A stretch of 64,000 nt of DNA, from assembly GCF_037023735.1 (NCBI RefSeq), contig NZ_CP146069.1, forward strand, positions 2,955,501-3,019,500, written 5' to 3'. The stretch is from Roseovarius sp. S88 (GTDB lineage: Bacteria; Pseudomonadota; Alphaproteobacteria; Rhodobacterales; Rhodobacteraceae). Shown here one piece after another: positions 52,321 to 61,793 of this stretch; within the stretch, counting starts at the first letter, position 1, and the number at the start of each line of letters is the position of its first letter. The position numbers and the translations under genes are program-made. The notes below the pieces were generated by a model that saw nothing but the letters and a program-made list of their open reading frames with translations, did no database searches and was not told the DNA's origin.

Positions 52321-55218
52321 TTATGCTGCAGTGATTTTGCAGAGAGTCGCCTTCGTCTCCTGCATTTGGGTCACAGAGTCATAGCCATATGTCTGGGCCG
52401 TGTTGGTAGATTCACCCAAGACATAAGGATCGGCACCTTCAGGATACTTGCTCCTTTGGTCCTCACCTTGGAAATGACCACCGAAGTGGAACGGCATGAA
52501 GGCCACGCCTTCGCCCACTCTGTTGGTCACCATAGCCATGACTTTGACTTTGCCGCCTTCTGGTCCTTCGACCCAGACCTGCTCGCCATCCCGCACACCA
52601 AGGTTATTGGCATCACGCGGGTTCACTTCGACAAACATGTCCTGTTGCAGCTCGGCCAGCCACGGGTTCGAACGGGTTTCATCCCCGCCGCCTTCATACT
52701 CGACCAGACGGCCCGACGTCAGGATGATTGGATAATCCTTCGAGAAGTCGTTTTTCTGGATCGACGCATAAAGCGTTGGCAACCGGTAGTCGTGCCGGTC
52801 TTCGTAGGTCGGATAATCCGCGACCAGATCGCGCCGGTTCGTATAGAGCGGCTCGCGGTGCAATGGCACCGGATCGGGGAATGTCCACACAACCGCGCGG
52901 GCCTTGGCATTGCCAAATGGCGCACAGCCGTGCTTGATGGCCACCCGCTGGATCCCGCCTGATAGGTCGGTTTTCCAGTTGGTGTCCGGTCCGGCCACCG
53001 CGTCGATCGCTGCGCGTTCGTCGTCGGTGAGGTCGCCATCCCAGCCCAAGTCCACCAGCATCTGCATGGTGAACTCAGGATAACCATCCTGAATTTCCGA
53101 TCCCACGGAGGCCACACCTTCTGCCAGAAGGTTGTCGCCATCGCGTTCCACGCCGAAACGTGCACGGAAAGTCAGACCACCTTTGGCCACTGGTTTGGAC
53201 ATATCGTAAAGGTTCGGCGTACCCGGATGGTTCATCTCAGGCGTGCCCCAGCTTGGCCATGGCAGACCGTAGAAATCGCCGTCCGCTGGACCACCCACCG
53301 CTTGGAGCGTTGTGCGATCAAACGTGTGCTGGTTCGCCATGTGCATCTTCAGACGCTCTGGTGATTGACCTGTGTAGCCAATGGTCCACATACCACGGTT
53401 AATCTCGCGCAGCGTGTCCTCGACATCCGGGGTGATCCCGTCATCCTCAAGCGCAATGTTGCGGAAGATGCGGTCATGGAACCCGAACTTCTTGGAGAAA
53501 AGACCGATGATCTCATGATCTGTCTTCGCTTCGAAGAGCGGATCGATCACCTTGTCACGCCACTGCAGCGACCGGTTGGACGCGGTCACGGAGCCACGGG
53601 TCTCATACTGTGTCGTTGCCGGGAGCAGATAGCACCCGTCAGTCCGGTCATGCAGCACAGCCGAAACGGTCGGAAACGGATCGATCACGACAAGCATATC
53701 GAGCTTTTCCATCGCCGTCTTCATTTCGGTCATCCGGGTCTGAGAGTTGGGCGCATGGCCCCAAAGCACCATGGCCCGAACTTTGTTCGGTTGGTCCATG
53801 TTGGCTTCGTCTTCCAGAACACCGTCAATCCAACGGCTGACTGGAATACCTTTCAGGTTCTGCAACGACTTGTCATTGCCTTCCTTGTCCTTGATGGACC
53901 CGAAATTGCTGGCAAGCCATTCGGGATCTTCACCCCAAACGCGCGCCCAGTGACCCCAGGCCCCCGCCGACAGGCCGTAGTAGCCTGGAAGCGTATGGCT
54001 GAGAACGCCAAGGTCAGTTGCACCCTGCACGTTGTCGTGGCCGCGGAAAATGTTTGTACCACCTCCCGATGTGCCCATGTTGCCCAGCGCAAGCTGAAGC
54101 ACACAGTATGCACGTGTGTTGTTGTTGCCGCTCGTGTGTTGCGTACCACCCATGCACCAGATCACAGTGCCGGGACGGTTGTTGGCCATGGTGCGCGCAA
54201 CGCGCTCAAGCTGCGACCCCGGCGTACCAGTGACACGCTCGACCTCTTCGGGCGTCCATTTGGCCACTTCGTCCTTGATCTGGTCCATGCCCCATACGCG
54301 GGTGCGGATGAACTCCTGATCTTCCCAGCCATTCTCGAAAATGTGCCACAGAATGCCCCAGATCAGGGCCACGTCCGTCCCAGGACGGAAGCGCACATAT
54401 TCGTCCGCGTGCGCCGCAGTCCGCGTGTAGCGCGGGTCACACACGATCAAAGGCGCGTTGTTTTGCTCTTTGGCACGCAGAACGTGAAGAAGCGAAACAG
54501 GATGCGCCTCGGCAGGGTTACCACCGATGATAAAGATCGCGCGGTTGTTGTGGATGTCGTTGTAGCTGTTGGTCATGGCGCCGTAGCCCCATGTGTTCGC
54601 AACACCGGCAACTGTGGTCGAGTGACAAATCCGGGCCTGGTGATCCACGTTGTTTGTGCCGAAATAGGCTGCAAACTTGCGGAACAGGTAGGCCTGTTCA
54701 TTGTTATGCTTCGCAGACCCGAGCCAGTAGACACTGTCTGCGCCGCTCTCTTCCTTGATGTTCATCATGCCGTCGCCGATCTCGTCGATCGCCTGTTCCC
54801 AGCTGATGCGCTTCCACTCACCACCTTCTTTCTTCATCGGGTATTTGAGGCGGCGTTCGCCATGGGCATGTTCACGCACCGCTGCCCCTTTGGCACAATG
54901 AGCACCAAGGTTGAACGGGCTGTCCCAGCCAGGCTCTTGCCCGACCCAGACGCCATCGCTCACTTCAGCGATAACCGTGCAACCGACTGAGCAGTGCGTG
55001 CATACTGATTTAACTGTCTCTACCGCCGCTGTGGCAGCAGATTGTGCGTTGGCCTGGGTGACAGTGCCCCCCGTTGCGCCAATCGCGGCCAGACCACCAA
55101 TGGCCAGACCTGATCCGCGCAGGAATGCGCGGCGGTCGACGGATTTCCCGGCAACCTCAGACAGGATACTTGTCCGCTGGGGGCGTCTCGCAACCCCGTT
55201 GGTCTTTTTCCTAAGCAT
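52321..55218 (-). CDS. fdhA: Formate dehydrogenase catalytic subunit (alpha), Tat-exported
   Basis: 965 residues. Oxidises formate to CO2 with a Mo/W bis-pterin cofactor in the periplasm. Tat signal around DRRAFLRGSG; N-terminal [4Fe-4S] site C73/C76/C80/C108; metal ligand cysteine C198 in HQARICHSTTVAG, encoded by TGT, so it is not a selenoprotein. MopB family length and domain order are complete. GGAGGAGA precedes the ATG. It leads fdhB and fdhC. Confidence 0.95.
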   Translation of the reverse strand: MLRKKTNGVARRPQRTSILSEVAGKSVDRRAFLRGSGLAIGGLAAIGATGGTVTQANAQSAATAAVETVKSVCTHCSVGCTVIAEVSDGVWVGQEPGWDSPFNLGAHCAKGAAVREHAHGERRLKYPMKKEGGEWKRISWEQAIDEIGDGMMNIKEESGADSVYWLGSAKHNNEQAYLFRKFAAYFGTNNVDHQARICHSTTVAGVANTWGYGAMTNSYNDIHNNRAIFIIGGNPAEAHPVSLLHVLRAKEQNNAPLIVCDPRYTRTAAHADEYVRFRPGTDVALIWGILWHIFENGWEDQEFIRTRVWGMDQIKDEVAKWTPEEVERVTGTPGSQLERVARTMANNRPGTVIWCMGGTQHTSGNNNTRAYCVLQLALGNMGTSGGGTNIFRGHDNVQGATDLGVLSHTLPGYYGLSAGAWGHWARVWGEDPEWLASNFGSIKDKEGNDKSLQNLKGIPVSRWIDGVLEDEANMDQPNKVRAMVLWGHAPNSQTRMTEMKTAMEKLDMLVVIDPFPTVSAVLHDRTDGCYLLPATTQYETRGSVTASNRSLQWRDKVIDPLFEAKTDHEIIGLFSKKFGFHDRIFRNIALEDDGITPDVEDTLREINRGMWTIGYTGQSPERLKMHMANQHTFDRTTLQAVGGPADGDFYGLPWPSWGTPEMNHPGTPNLYDMSKPVAKGGLTFRARFGVERDGDNLLAEGVASVGSEIQDGYPEFTMQMLVDLGWDGDLTDDERAAIDAVAGPDTNWKTDLSGGIQRVAIKHGCAPFGNAKARAVVWTFPDPVPLHREPLYTNRRDLVADYPTYEDRHDYRLPTLYASIQKNDFSKDYPIILTSGRLVEYEGGGDETRSNPWLAELQQDMFVEVNPRDANNLGVRDGEQVWVEGPEGGKVKVMAMVTNRVGEGVAFMPFHFGGHFQGEDQRSKYPEGADPYVLGESTNTAQTYGYDSVTQMQETKATLCKITAA

Positions 55219-55332
55219 GTTTCTCTCCTCCCTGGACCCCTATTTGTTTGGGGCGTGGGTACTAAGTTGTTCCTCCGGACGGTCGGGCCTATCGCTACCA
55301 ATTGCCGGCGGGTCGGGTGATTTCGTCCAGTT

Positions 55333-55524
55333 CTAAAACCGGGCGGAATCGAGATATGCGCGCGTGTGCGCGGTGTCCTGCATCTTGTCCGATGACAGGT
55401 CAGGCTCGGCGGCTTCTGCCGTCCCTGTGGACACGGCTGTTGCGACCGCGACTGCGGGCGCGCCTGCGGCGGCCATTTTCAGAAAATCGCGGCGGCTGCT
55501 GCCATCCTCGGTCTTCTTCGTCAT
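55333..55524 (-). CDS. Formate dehydrogenase-region TAT-target small protein
   Basis: 63 residues. Tat signal SSRRDFLKMAAAGAPAVAVATAV, then a short mature part (AEPDLSSDKMQDTAHTRAYLDSARF). This is the short TAT-target family found only beside formate dehydrogenase genes. It lies between torD and fdhA. Exact role unknown; possibly an export or assembly partner. Confidence 0.85.
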   Translation of the reverse strand: MTKKTEDGSSRRDFLKMAAAGAPAVAVATAVSTGTAEAAEPDLSSDKMQDTAHTRAYLDSARF

Positions 55525-55573
55525 GAGAGTCCTCCTCTCCTTGATGACAGGTTGCCCTGCCGGTTAATGCGGA

Positions 55574-56206
55574 TCACTCCGCGCTCATCCGGAAACCTTC
55601 GGTCTCGATCTCCATAAACACCCGGCCGACAGCGCCGACCGAAGCATAGAGAACCGAGTTCTTCGCAGCTTCCAAATCTGTGAAAAAGTGACCGGCCCAG
55701 GGGCCGATATGTTTGTTGAAAAACGTCTTTTGCTCGGCAACAGACGCAGGTTTTCCAAAACGTCCTGTGATCAGACTTGCCATCATTTCCATGAGCGACG
55801 CGATATTATCTTCAGGTTCATACACATTGGGCGCTCGGGTCATTCCCCGCGCGGCCATATCGCGCCGCAGGGCTGCCAGAGGCTTCTCATTGAGGAACCC
55901 AGTCAGATAGTAGCTCGCATAGGGCAGTAGCTCCCCACGCCCCAGACCGATGAAAAGCGCGTTGAACTCGCGCTCAACCGCCGGAGCCTTGGAGTGCTTG
56001 GCAATCCGCGACAGTGCCGCCACAGCTGTGCCAAGGTCGGTTTCGGCATCCCCGGACAAGCTCGCGGTTTTGGCCAACAACGCATCTGATGGCGGTGCGG
56101 CGAGAAGGACTGCAAGAAAATCGTAGAGGTCAGCACGCAGACGGTCCTCTTCAGCAATCGCGTGATTGGGCTCGCGTGTCTCCATCAGTGCCTCTTGCTT
56201 GGTCAT
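55574..56206 (-). CDS. TorD-like molecular chaperone for FdhA
   Basis: 210 residues, all-helical. TorD/DmsD family features include LRADLYDFLAVLLAAPPSD, EFNALFIGLGRGELLPYASYYLTG, and NVYEPEDNIASLMEMMASL. Such chaperones bind Tat signals and apo-enzyme until cofactor insertion. Overlaps DUF3306 by 4 bp. Immediate neighbours of fdhA support an FDH-specific role. Confidence 0.88.
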   Translation of the reverse strand: MTKQEALMETREPNHAIAEEDRLRADLYDFLAVLLAAPPSDALLAKTASLSGDAETDLGTAVAALSRIAKHSKAPAVEREFNALFIGLGRGELLPYASYYLTGFLNEKPLAALRRDMAARGMTRAPNVYEPEDNIASLMEMMASLITGRFGKPASVAEQKTFFNKHIGPWAGHFFTDLEAAKNSVLYASVGAVGRVFMEIETEGFRMSAE

Positions 56207-56841
56207 GTGGCGCCTCCGGCGTGATCCTCAAAGGAAAAATGCATCCTCCGACGCGGCGCTGGCGCATAGGCCATCTCGTCTGGTTCTTTTTCTTCAAATG
56301 TCTGAGGCATGGGGGCTTGCTCAGGGATTTCAGTGGCTGCGACCGGCTCTGCGTCTCCGACGGGCTCTTCGTCCTCTGACGTTTCGCTATCAGCTACCAC
56401 AGCATCAGGTTCTTCCGCGTCATGCTCTTTTGCCTCTGCCTGACGGGCCAACTCTTCGACATGCGCCAGCATGCCCTTGCCCACTTGATACGCGGTTTGC
56501 AGGTTTTCGATCACCTTGGCGCTGTCGGTAAAATCCTCGCCATAATCAAGCAGGCCATCCAAATTGGCTAGCGCCGGATTAGATAACCACAGCTTGCGTA
56601 GGGCACGGCGGCGAATACGGTCTGGCACCGCCTTGGACATAAAAGCGCTGAAATCATCACCTTTGCGCATCGTATCGGGGTCTGGCAAGCCGAGCTCTTC
56701 CAGCACCTCATCGTCTGTCCTTTCTTCAAGTGCTGAGTGTTCTTCTGCCAGCTTCGCCGCTTCAATCTCTTCGGCTTCAGCCAAGGCTTCCTCAGTCACC
56801 TTCGCCCTACGGCGTGACCAGAAATCAGAGCGCGTGTTCAT
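56203..56841 (-). CDS. DUF3306 protein
   Basis: 212 residues. N-terminus SDFWSRRRAKVTEEAL is typical of DUF3306; the middle has RRRALRKLWLSNPALANLDGLLDYGEDFTD. The C-terminal part is acidic and low-complexity, ending in RRRMHFSFEDHAGG. Known only beside formate dehydrogenase or related oxidoreductases. Overlaps DUF3305 and torD by 4 bp each (ATGA), so the three are coupled. Confidence 0.85.
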   Translation of the reverse strand: MNTRSDFWSRRRAKVTEEALAEAEEIEAAKLAEEHSALEERTDDEVLEELGLPDPDTMRKGDDFSAFMSKAVPDRIRRRALRKLWLSNPALANLDGLLDYGEDFTDSAKVIENLQTAYQVGKGMLAHVEELARQAEAKEHDAEEPDAVVADSETSEDEEPVGDAEPVAATEIPEQAPMPQTFEEKEPDEMAYAPAPRRRMHFSFEDHAGGAT

Positions 56842-57407
56842 TGCAAACGCTCCTTTCGGATAAGCCCGGGAGACCGATAGATATCAGCAGCTTGCTTGAT
56901 ACGTGGGTCCCCAATGCCATCTTCCTTGCGATCAACCTTCAGCTTGTCGCGGCGGCGTTTCTTGAATTCTTCTTCCTTGTGGTAGGTCATCGCAAAATCG
57001 CGAACCCATGCCACCAAACCTTCGGGCATTGGAACCTTCTCAACAATGTCCTCGCCGTTATCGGCATAGTCCTGCGCTTCATAAGGCGAGGCTGTGACCA
57101 GAACAGCCTCCAGCGGACAATCATGGTCTGAACTTTCCCGAAAGATCACGTAAACGGAAGGTTCACGTGTCGAAAGACCATGCAGATAGGCTTCGGTTTC
57201 GGCGCCATGCAATTCCAAAGTCAGTGTAGCGGCGTGGTACTCGGTCGCGTTATCTTCCGTGCGCAGCACTTTCCAAGACGCTGAACCGGCTCCGGGCAAA
57301 ACTGCCACGGCTTTCCATGCCCAGGCTGCCCAACGCGTCACACCGGGCGTGCGTCTCATAACAACACCCAGCGGCATGGTCGCGTACATGTCCGGATTGT
57401 GGATCAT
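56838..57407 (-). CDS. DUF3305 protein
   Basis: 189 residues. The family pattern MPLGVVMRRTPGVTRWAAWAWKAVAVLPGA is clear, with EAYLHGLSTREPSVYVIFR later. Start is the ATG at 57407; an internal ATG at 57389 is possible. First gene of the DUF3305-DUF3306-torD-TAT-fdhABC run. Function unknown. Confidence 0.85.
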   Translation of the reverse strand: MIHNPDMYATMPLGVVMRRTPGVTRWAAWAWKAVAVLPGAGSASWKVLRTEDNATEYHAATLTLELHGAETEAYLHGLSTREPSVYVIFRESSDHDCPLEAVLVTASPYEAQDYADNGEDIVEKVPMPEGLVAWVRDFAMTYHKEEEFKKRRRDKLKVDRKEDGIGDPRIKQAADIYRSPGLIRKERLQ

Positions 57408-57753
57408 GTGATGTGAAGTCCTCCCGTACTTTCAGCTTGTGAGAAAACCGGAGCACCTCAAAGAAAAAACTGCACGCAATGGTGGACATTTCAATCGATT
57501 GGACAATTTGGGTAGTCAGGGGCGCTACCCCCTCCGCTGATGGACAGAATGTCCGAATTCCGCTGGGGTTGTTCAGCAGACCTTGAAAGATGACGGTGAT
57601 GCGACAAAGAATCACACGCCCGGTAAAAAGCTCGAAACGCGTTTCCATGCCAGAGATCAGGCTCAATATGGCCTTCATCAACGGCGTCGAACGGCGTGGA
57701 ATGCGCACACAATCATCGCGGCAAACCACCGGCGGGGGGAGCGCCAGTCAAAC
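57408..57753. other. Divergent intergenic region of the FDH island
   Basis: 346 bases between DUF3305 and the ferredoxin-like gene. No family-like frame. It holds the odd palindrome GGACA-GAA-TGTCC (about 57542-57554), a candidate regulator site, and GGGGGGA shortly before the plus-strand ATG. I could not identify convincing -35/-10 boxes or a sigma-54 GG-N10-GC site. Confidence 0.45.
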
Positions 57754-59712
57754 ATGTCTAAAAGACTGATTTTATGCAATTGTTCCGGAACACAAGACAT
57801 TGACAGTGACGCCCTGTCAGAGGCCACAGGCCTGAGCTGCAGCCGCACGTTTTCTGGCCTTTGCACCACCCAAATGGAAGAGGCCGCCAAAGCCATTGCA
57901 ACCGGCGATGCAATTCTATGCTGCCAACAGGAACAACGCCTTTTTGAAGAGCTTGCCGCCGAGGTTGAAGTTGATGCCCCCCCGCTCACCGACCTCCGGG
58001 ACCGGGCGGGCTGGTCCGATGACCCGCGCAGCAAACTGCCCAAAATGGCCGCGCTTTTGGCCGAGGCGGCCCTTTCCATTCCCGCAGAGAAATCTGTTGA
58101 TGTTGTCTCAGAAGGCATGTGCCTGATCATCGGAGCATCAGATGTCGCGCTAGAGGCCGCTCGGAAGCTGCAAGATGCCCTCAGCGTCACGGTGCTGCTG
58201 ACAGACGATGCTGACCCGAGCGATGACCGCGGCTTTGACCTCATCAAAGGACAGCTCAAAACGGCACATGGTGCTTTAGGCGCCTTTGAGTTGCGTATCG
58301 ATGCCCTGCAACAGGTCAACCCCGCAGGTCGTGGTGCACTCACATGGACCGAGCCCAAAGACGGCGCGCGCAGCGAATGTGACATCCTCTTGGACCTTTC
58401 AGGCAACACACCGTTGTTCCCTGCTCCACAAAAACGCGAAGGATATCTGCGCGCCGATCCTGGTAGCCTGACGGCCGTCGCCGACGCTGTTTTGGAAGCG
58501 TCACAGCTGGTTGGCACCTTCGAAAAGCCACTTTACGTCGCGCTCGAACCCCTCATCTGCGCCCATTCCCGTGCCGAAAAGATTGGATGCAGCAACTGTC
58601 TGAATGTTTGCCCCACCGGAGCCATCACACCCGACGGAGACCATGTCGCCATCGACCCGATGATCTGTGCTGGATGTGGAGCGTGTGCGGCTCTCTGCCC
58701 GTCCGGCGCAATCACCTATGACGCGCCCAGCCCAAGCACCATGTTCCGCCGTATTCAAACACTGGCCAGTACGTTCCTGTCCACAGGCGGAGAAGCACCC
58801 CGCCTTCTCGTGCATGATCAGGATCACGGCCGTCAGATGATTGCCATGGCTGCGCGTTATGGCAACGGCCTGCCCGCTGATGTGATCCCGCTCGACGTCA
58901 CTGCACTCAGCGGATTTGGCCATGCCGAAATGCTAGCGGCTCTGGCCTCAGGCTTTGCTGAAGTCTCACTCCTTCTGTCACCCACGACAGAACGTGACGC
59001 GTTGGATCGCGAAGTGCCCCTGGCGCGTGCGATCGGTGGCGAAGACCGCATCAACGTGTTTGACGTGGCCGATCCCGACATGCTGTGCGAATTGCTCTAT
59101 GACTTCGCTGCAAAACATGCACCGGTCGAAGAGCCCATCCTGCCCATGGGCAGCCGCCGTCAGGTGGCGCGCCTTGCCGCCAAAGCGCTACACGGTGATC
59201 AGAAGGTTCTCCCGCTGCCAGAAGATGCGCCCTATGGTGCCGTTCTGGTGGACACAGACGCCTGCACGCTCTGCCTAAGCTGCGTCTCGCTCTGCCCCTC
59301 TGGCGCGTTGGTCGAAAACCCGGACAAACCCGAGCTGAGGTTTCAGGAAGATGCATGTCTGCAATGCGGGCTGTGTTCCAACGTTTGCCCGGAGACCGCC
59401 ATCACCTACGAGCCACGTCTCAACCTCACCGATGCGGCACTCACACAGGTTGTCCTCAACGAAGAAGAGCCTTTCGAGTGCGTCGAATGCGGCGTGCCCT
59501 TCGGCGTGAAATCAACCATCGAGAAGATCACAGAGAAGCTGGCAGGCAAACATTCCATGTTCGGCTCAGACTCCGCCGCACGCATGATCCAGATGTGCGA
59601 TGACTGCCGCGTGAAAGCGCAGTTTCATTCCAAGGACAATCCCTTCTCGGGCGGCGAGCGCCCGGCAGTCCGTACAACGGATGACTATTTTTCAAAGCGC
59701 AGGGATCACTGA
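57754..59712 (+). CDS. Multi-cluster 4Fe-4S protein of the formate dehydrogenase locus
   Basis: 652 residues from MSKRLILCNCSGTQ. N-terminal Cys pairs (CNCSG, CSRTFSGLC, CCQQE), then two pairs of ferredoxin motifs: CSNCLNVCPTG with CAGCGACAALCPSG, and CTLCLSCVSLCPSG with CLQCGLCSNVCPE. Two further CxxC pairs near the end (CVECG, CDDC) may hold another cluster. No signal, so cytoplasmic. It could feed electrons into cofactor assembly or to NAD. Divergent from DUF3305; its stop overlaps the convergent cytochrome gene by 7 bp. Confidence 0.88.
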   Translation: MSKRLILCNCSGTQDIDSDALSEATGLSCSRTFSGLCTTQMEEAAKAIATGDAILCCQQEQRLFEELAAEVEVDAPPLTDLRDRAGWSDDPRSKLPKMAALLAEAALSIPAEKSVDVVSEGMCLIIGASDVALEAARKLQDALSVTVLLTDDADPSDDRGFDLIKGQLKTAHGALGAFELRIDALQQVNPAGRGALTWTEPKDGARSECDILLDLSGNTPLFPAPQKREGYLRADPGSLTAVADAVLEASQLVGTFEKPLYVALEPLICAHSRAEKIGCSNCLNVCPTGAITPDGDHVAIDPMICAGCGACAALCPSGAITYDAPSPSTMFRRIQTLASTFLSTGGEAPRLLVHDQDHGRQMIAMAARYGNGLPADVIPLDVTALSGFGHAEMLAALASGFAEVSLLLSPTTERDALDREVPLARAIGGEDRINVFDVADPDMLCELLYDFAAKHAPVEEPILPMGSRRQVARLAAKALHGDQKVLPLPEDAPYGAVLVDTDACTLCLSCVSLCPSGALVENPDKPELRFQEDACLQCGLCSNVCPETAITYEPRLNLTDAALTQVVLNEEEPFECVECGVPFGVKSTIEKITEKLAGKHSMFGSDSAARMIQMCDDCRVKAQFHSKDNPFSGGERPAVRTTDDYFSKRRDH

Positions 59713-60470
59713 TGCTCAACAGGCGCGCCAAGATCGGCTGGCGGGACAATCTGAACATAGGCCAGGATCGCTTCGAGATCATCCAAGGTGATCTCGACCG
59801 GCACAATCGGCGAGGGCCGGTTGGTCGGGAACGGCGGCGTCACCTCGGCAACCTGCGTGAAGGACGGGTGCGGATTGAGTACGTAAAACGACTGAAATCG
59901 AGTATCCCAGTCCTTCATCGCACGCAGGGCGAAGAAACTCGGTGTCGAGCCAATGGTGTTGATCCGCGTGGCTTCATTGACCGCGTGACACCGTCCGCAA
60001 TGTGTAATCGAGAGATCCTCACCTTTGACGGCGTCTCCATCAAAACTCACCGCCGCCACCTCGACCTCACCTTCGCTGGGCAAAGAATAGGGCGCGACCC
60101 CGTCCACCTGGAAACTGGTCACGGTGCGCTGGCCAACCTGAGAGCGCAGCCAATCAGCAAATCGTTGCGCACCTGCATGGTCGGAATTCGCCACACGCAA
60201 GCGCCATGTGGCTTTTGGCCCGGTAAACACCCGCGGACCTTCTGCATCTGGCGCAAGGATCAAATCAGCCGCTTCGCCTTCGCCCACAATAGCCAATCGC
60301 ACACCCGTCTTGAGCGAGAAGCGCGGCAGCACATATTTGAGCAAACCGCTGTCAACAAGGGATTGAGGCGCGCTCAGCCTGACCTCCCCTTCGGCCAAAG
60401 CCGTCATCGGAGCGAGACCAAAGAACAGGGCGACAAGGCCCGCGCAAAAGGATAAACACACCTGTCGCAT
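59706..60470 (-). CDS. Cytochrome c with truncated tungstate-binding-like N-domain
   Basis: 254 residues. Signal peptide ending TALA. Residues about 30-130 read RLSAPQSLVDSGLLKYVLPRF, then VANSDHAGAQRFADWLRS and QRTVTSFQVDGVAPYS. These match the first and last parts of TupA-type tungstate-binding proteins, while the middle lobe is missing. The C-terminal half is a cytochrome c (CGRCH at 158-162; RFQSFYVLNPHPSFTQ downstream); no clear axial Met in the usual place except M185. Periplasmic. Family of the cytochrome half is confident; the TupA link is from pattern. Confidence 0.75.
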   Translation of the reverse strand: MRQVCLSFCAGLVALFFGLAPMTALAEGEVRLSAPQSLVDSGLLKYVLPRFSLKTGVRLAIVGEGEAADLILAPDAEGPRVFTGPKATWRLRVANSDHAGAQRFADWLRSQVGQRTVTSFQVDGVAPYSLPSEGEVEVAAVSFDGDAVKGEDLSITHCGRCHAVNEATRINTIGSTPSFFALRAMKDWDTRFQSFYVLNPHPSFTQVAEVTPPFPTNRPSPIVPVEITLDDLEAILAYVQIVPPADLGAPVEHQ

Positions 60471-60529
60471 GGCGAGAGGTTAAGAAAACTCAAGCCGCTG
60501 CGTCAACGACCTTGAAGAGGAAGAAGAAA

Positions 60530-60724
60530 ATGAACGAAGATTTCAACATGTCGATGCGCAAGTTTCTCAAGCAGGTCGGCGTGACTTCACAACAGGCGAT
60601 TGAGAACGGGATCCGCGATGCAGGCGATACCGCAGGCAAGGAGTACAAGGCCAAGGTCGTTCTGACCATCGAAGGTCTGGATGTGGAACATGTGGTAACC
60701 GGAACGATCAAGGGCGGCGAATAA
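60530..60724 (+). CDS. DUF6494 family small protein
   Basis: 64 residues from MNEDFNMSMRKFLKQVGVTSQQAIE; GAGGAAGAAG is the ribosome binding site. Soluble, helical start and a beta-rich end (KAKVVLTIEGLDVEHVVTGTIKGG). One base separates its stop from the Mrp GTG start, so the two are coupled. Found beside FDH genes; function unknown. Confidence 0.78.
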   Translation: MNEDFNMSMRKFLKQVGVTSQQAIENGIRDAGDTAGKEYKAKVVLTIEGLDVEHVVTGTIKGGE

Positions 60725-60725
60725 A

Positions 60726-61793
60726 GTGGCATTGACACGAGAGAGCGTGCTGGACGCGCTCAAGACGATCAAGGACCCGGTGAGTGGCGATGACATCGTC
60801 GCGGCGGGTGTGACACGCGGTTTGAACGTCGAGGGCGCAACTGTGCGCTTCGTGATGGAAATCGACCCGGCCAAGGCGGAACTCTATCAACCCGCACAGG
60901 CCGATGCGGAGGCCGCCATCAAGGCGCTTGATCCCAACGCGGTTGTGTCGGCTGTCTTGACAGCGCACTCCGCCAAGTCACCACCGCCCGATCTCAAACC
61001 ACAGCGCAAAGCAGAACCTCAGGGTCCCCAGCAAGTGCCGGGTGTCAATCACATCGTCGCCATTGCCTCGGGCAAAGGTGGCGTCGGCAAATCCACTGTT
61101 TCGGCCAACATCGCTTGCGCGCTCGCCGCCGAAGGGCGCCGCGTGGGCCTTCTGGATGCCGATGTCTATGGTCCGTCCCAACCGCGGATGCTGGGCGTGT
61201 CTGGCCGCCCGGCAAGCCCCGATGGCAAAACCATTCTACCCATGCGCAATCACGGTGTGACGATGATGTCATTGGGCCTGATGACCAACGAAGATCAGGC
61301 TGTCGTTTGGCGTGGTCCCATGCTCATGGGCGCGCTGCAGCAAATGCTGATGCAGGTGCAATGGGGTGCGCTTGATTGCTTGCTCGTAGATCTGCCCCCC
61401 GGCACCGGTGATGTGCAAATGACGCTCGCGCAAAAGGCGCATGTGGATGGCGCCATCATCGTCTCAACGCCTCAGGATGTCGCTCTTCTGGATGCACGAA
61501 AAGGCATTGATATGTTTAATCAATTACACGTTCCCATACTTGGAATGATCGAGAACATGTCAACCCATATCTGCTCCAACTGCGGCCACGAAGAACACGT
61601 TTTCGGCCATGGCGGCGTTAAGGCCGAGGCGGAAAAGATGGGCGTGCCTCTGCTGGCTGAAGTGCCGCTGCACATAGACATCCGTACGGCCGCCGATGGC
61701 GGCGCACCCATCGTGGTCTCCAAACCTCAGGCCGCGCAGTCGCAAGCCTTCCGCGATGTCGCACGCAAGCTGATTGAGATTGGCGTGGCATGA
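60726..61793 (+). CDS. apbC: Mrp/ApbC (Nbp35-like) Fe-S carrier ATPase
   Basis: 355 residues with a GTG start. N-terminal DUF59/MIP18-like domain (about 1-75), then a P-loop domain with deviant Walker A GKGGVGKSTVSAN and the C-terminal CxxC in HICSNCGHEEHVFG that holds a bridging [4Fe-4S]. Loads Fe-S clusters onto target proteins; here the ferredoxin-rich FDH system is the obvious client. Overlaps the next gene by 4 bp. Confidence 0.92.
   Translation: MALTRESVLDALKTIKDPVSGDDIVAAGVTRGLNVEGATVRFVMEIDPAKAELYQPAQADAEAAIKALDPNAVVSAVLTAHSAKSPPPDLKPQRKAEPQGPQQVPGVNHIVAIASGKGGVGKSTVSANIACALAAEGRRVGLLDADVYGPSQPRMLGVSGRPASPDGKTILPMRNHGVTMMSLGLMTNEDQAVVWRGPMLMGALQQMLMQVQWGALDCLLVDLPPGTGDVQMTLAQKAHVDGAIIVSTPQDVALLDARKGIDMFNQLHVPILGMIENMSTHICSNCGHEEHVFGHGGVKAEAEKMGVPLLAEVPLHIDIRTAADGGAPIVVSKPQAAQSQAFRDVARKLIEIGVA

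Noticed and set aside
54625..54645. Possible selenocysteine site in FdhA
   Set aside because: The metal ligand codon reads TGT (Cys), and no SECIS-like hairpin or in-frame TGA is present.
53365..54990. 541-codon plus-strand frame opposite fdhA
   Set aside because: Antisense to a complete, motif-bearing FdhA; composition rich in Arg/His/Pro as expected of a shadow frame.
57491..57712. Small frames in the divergent FDH spacer
   Set aside because: No ribosome binding site, no hydrophobic or family pattern, and several overlap one another on both strands.
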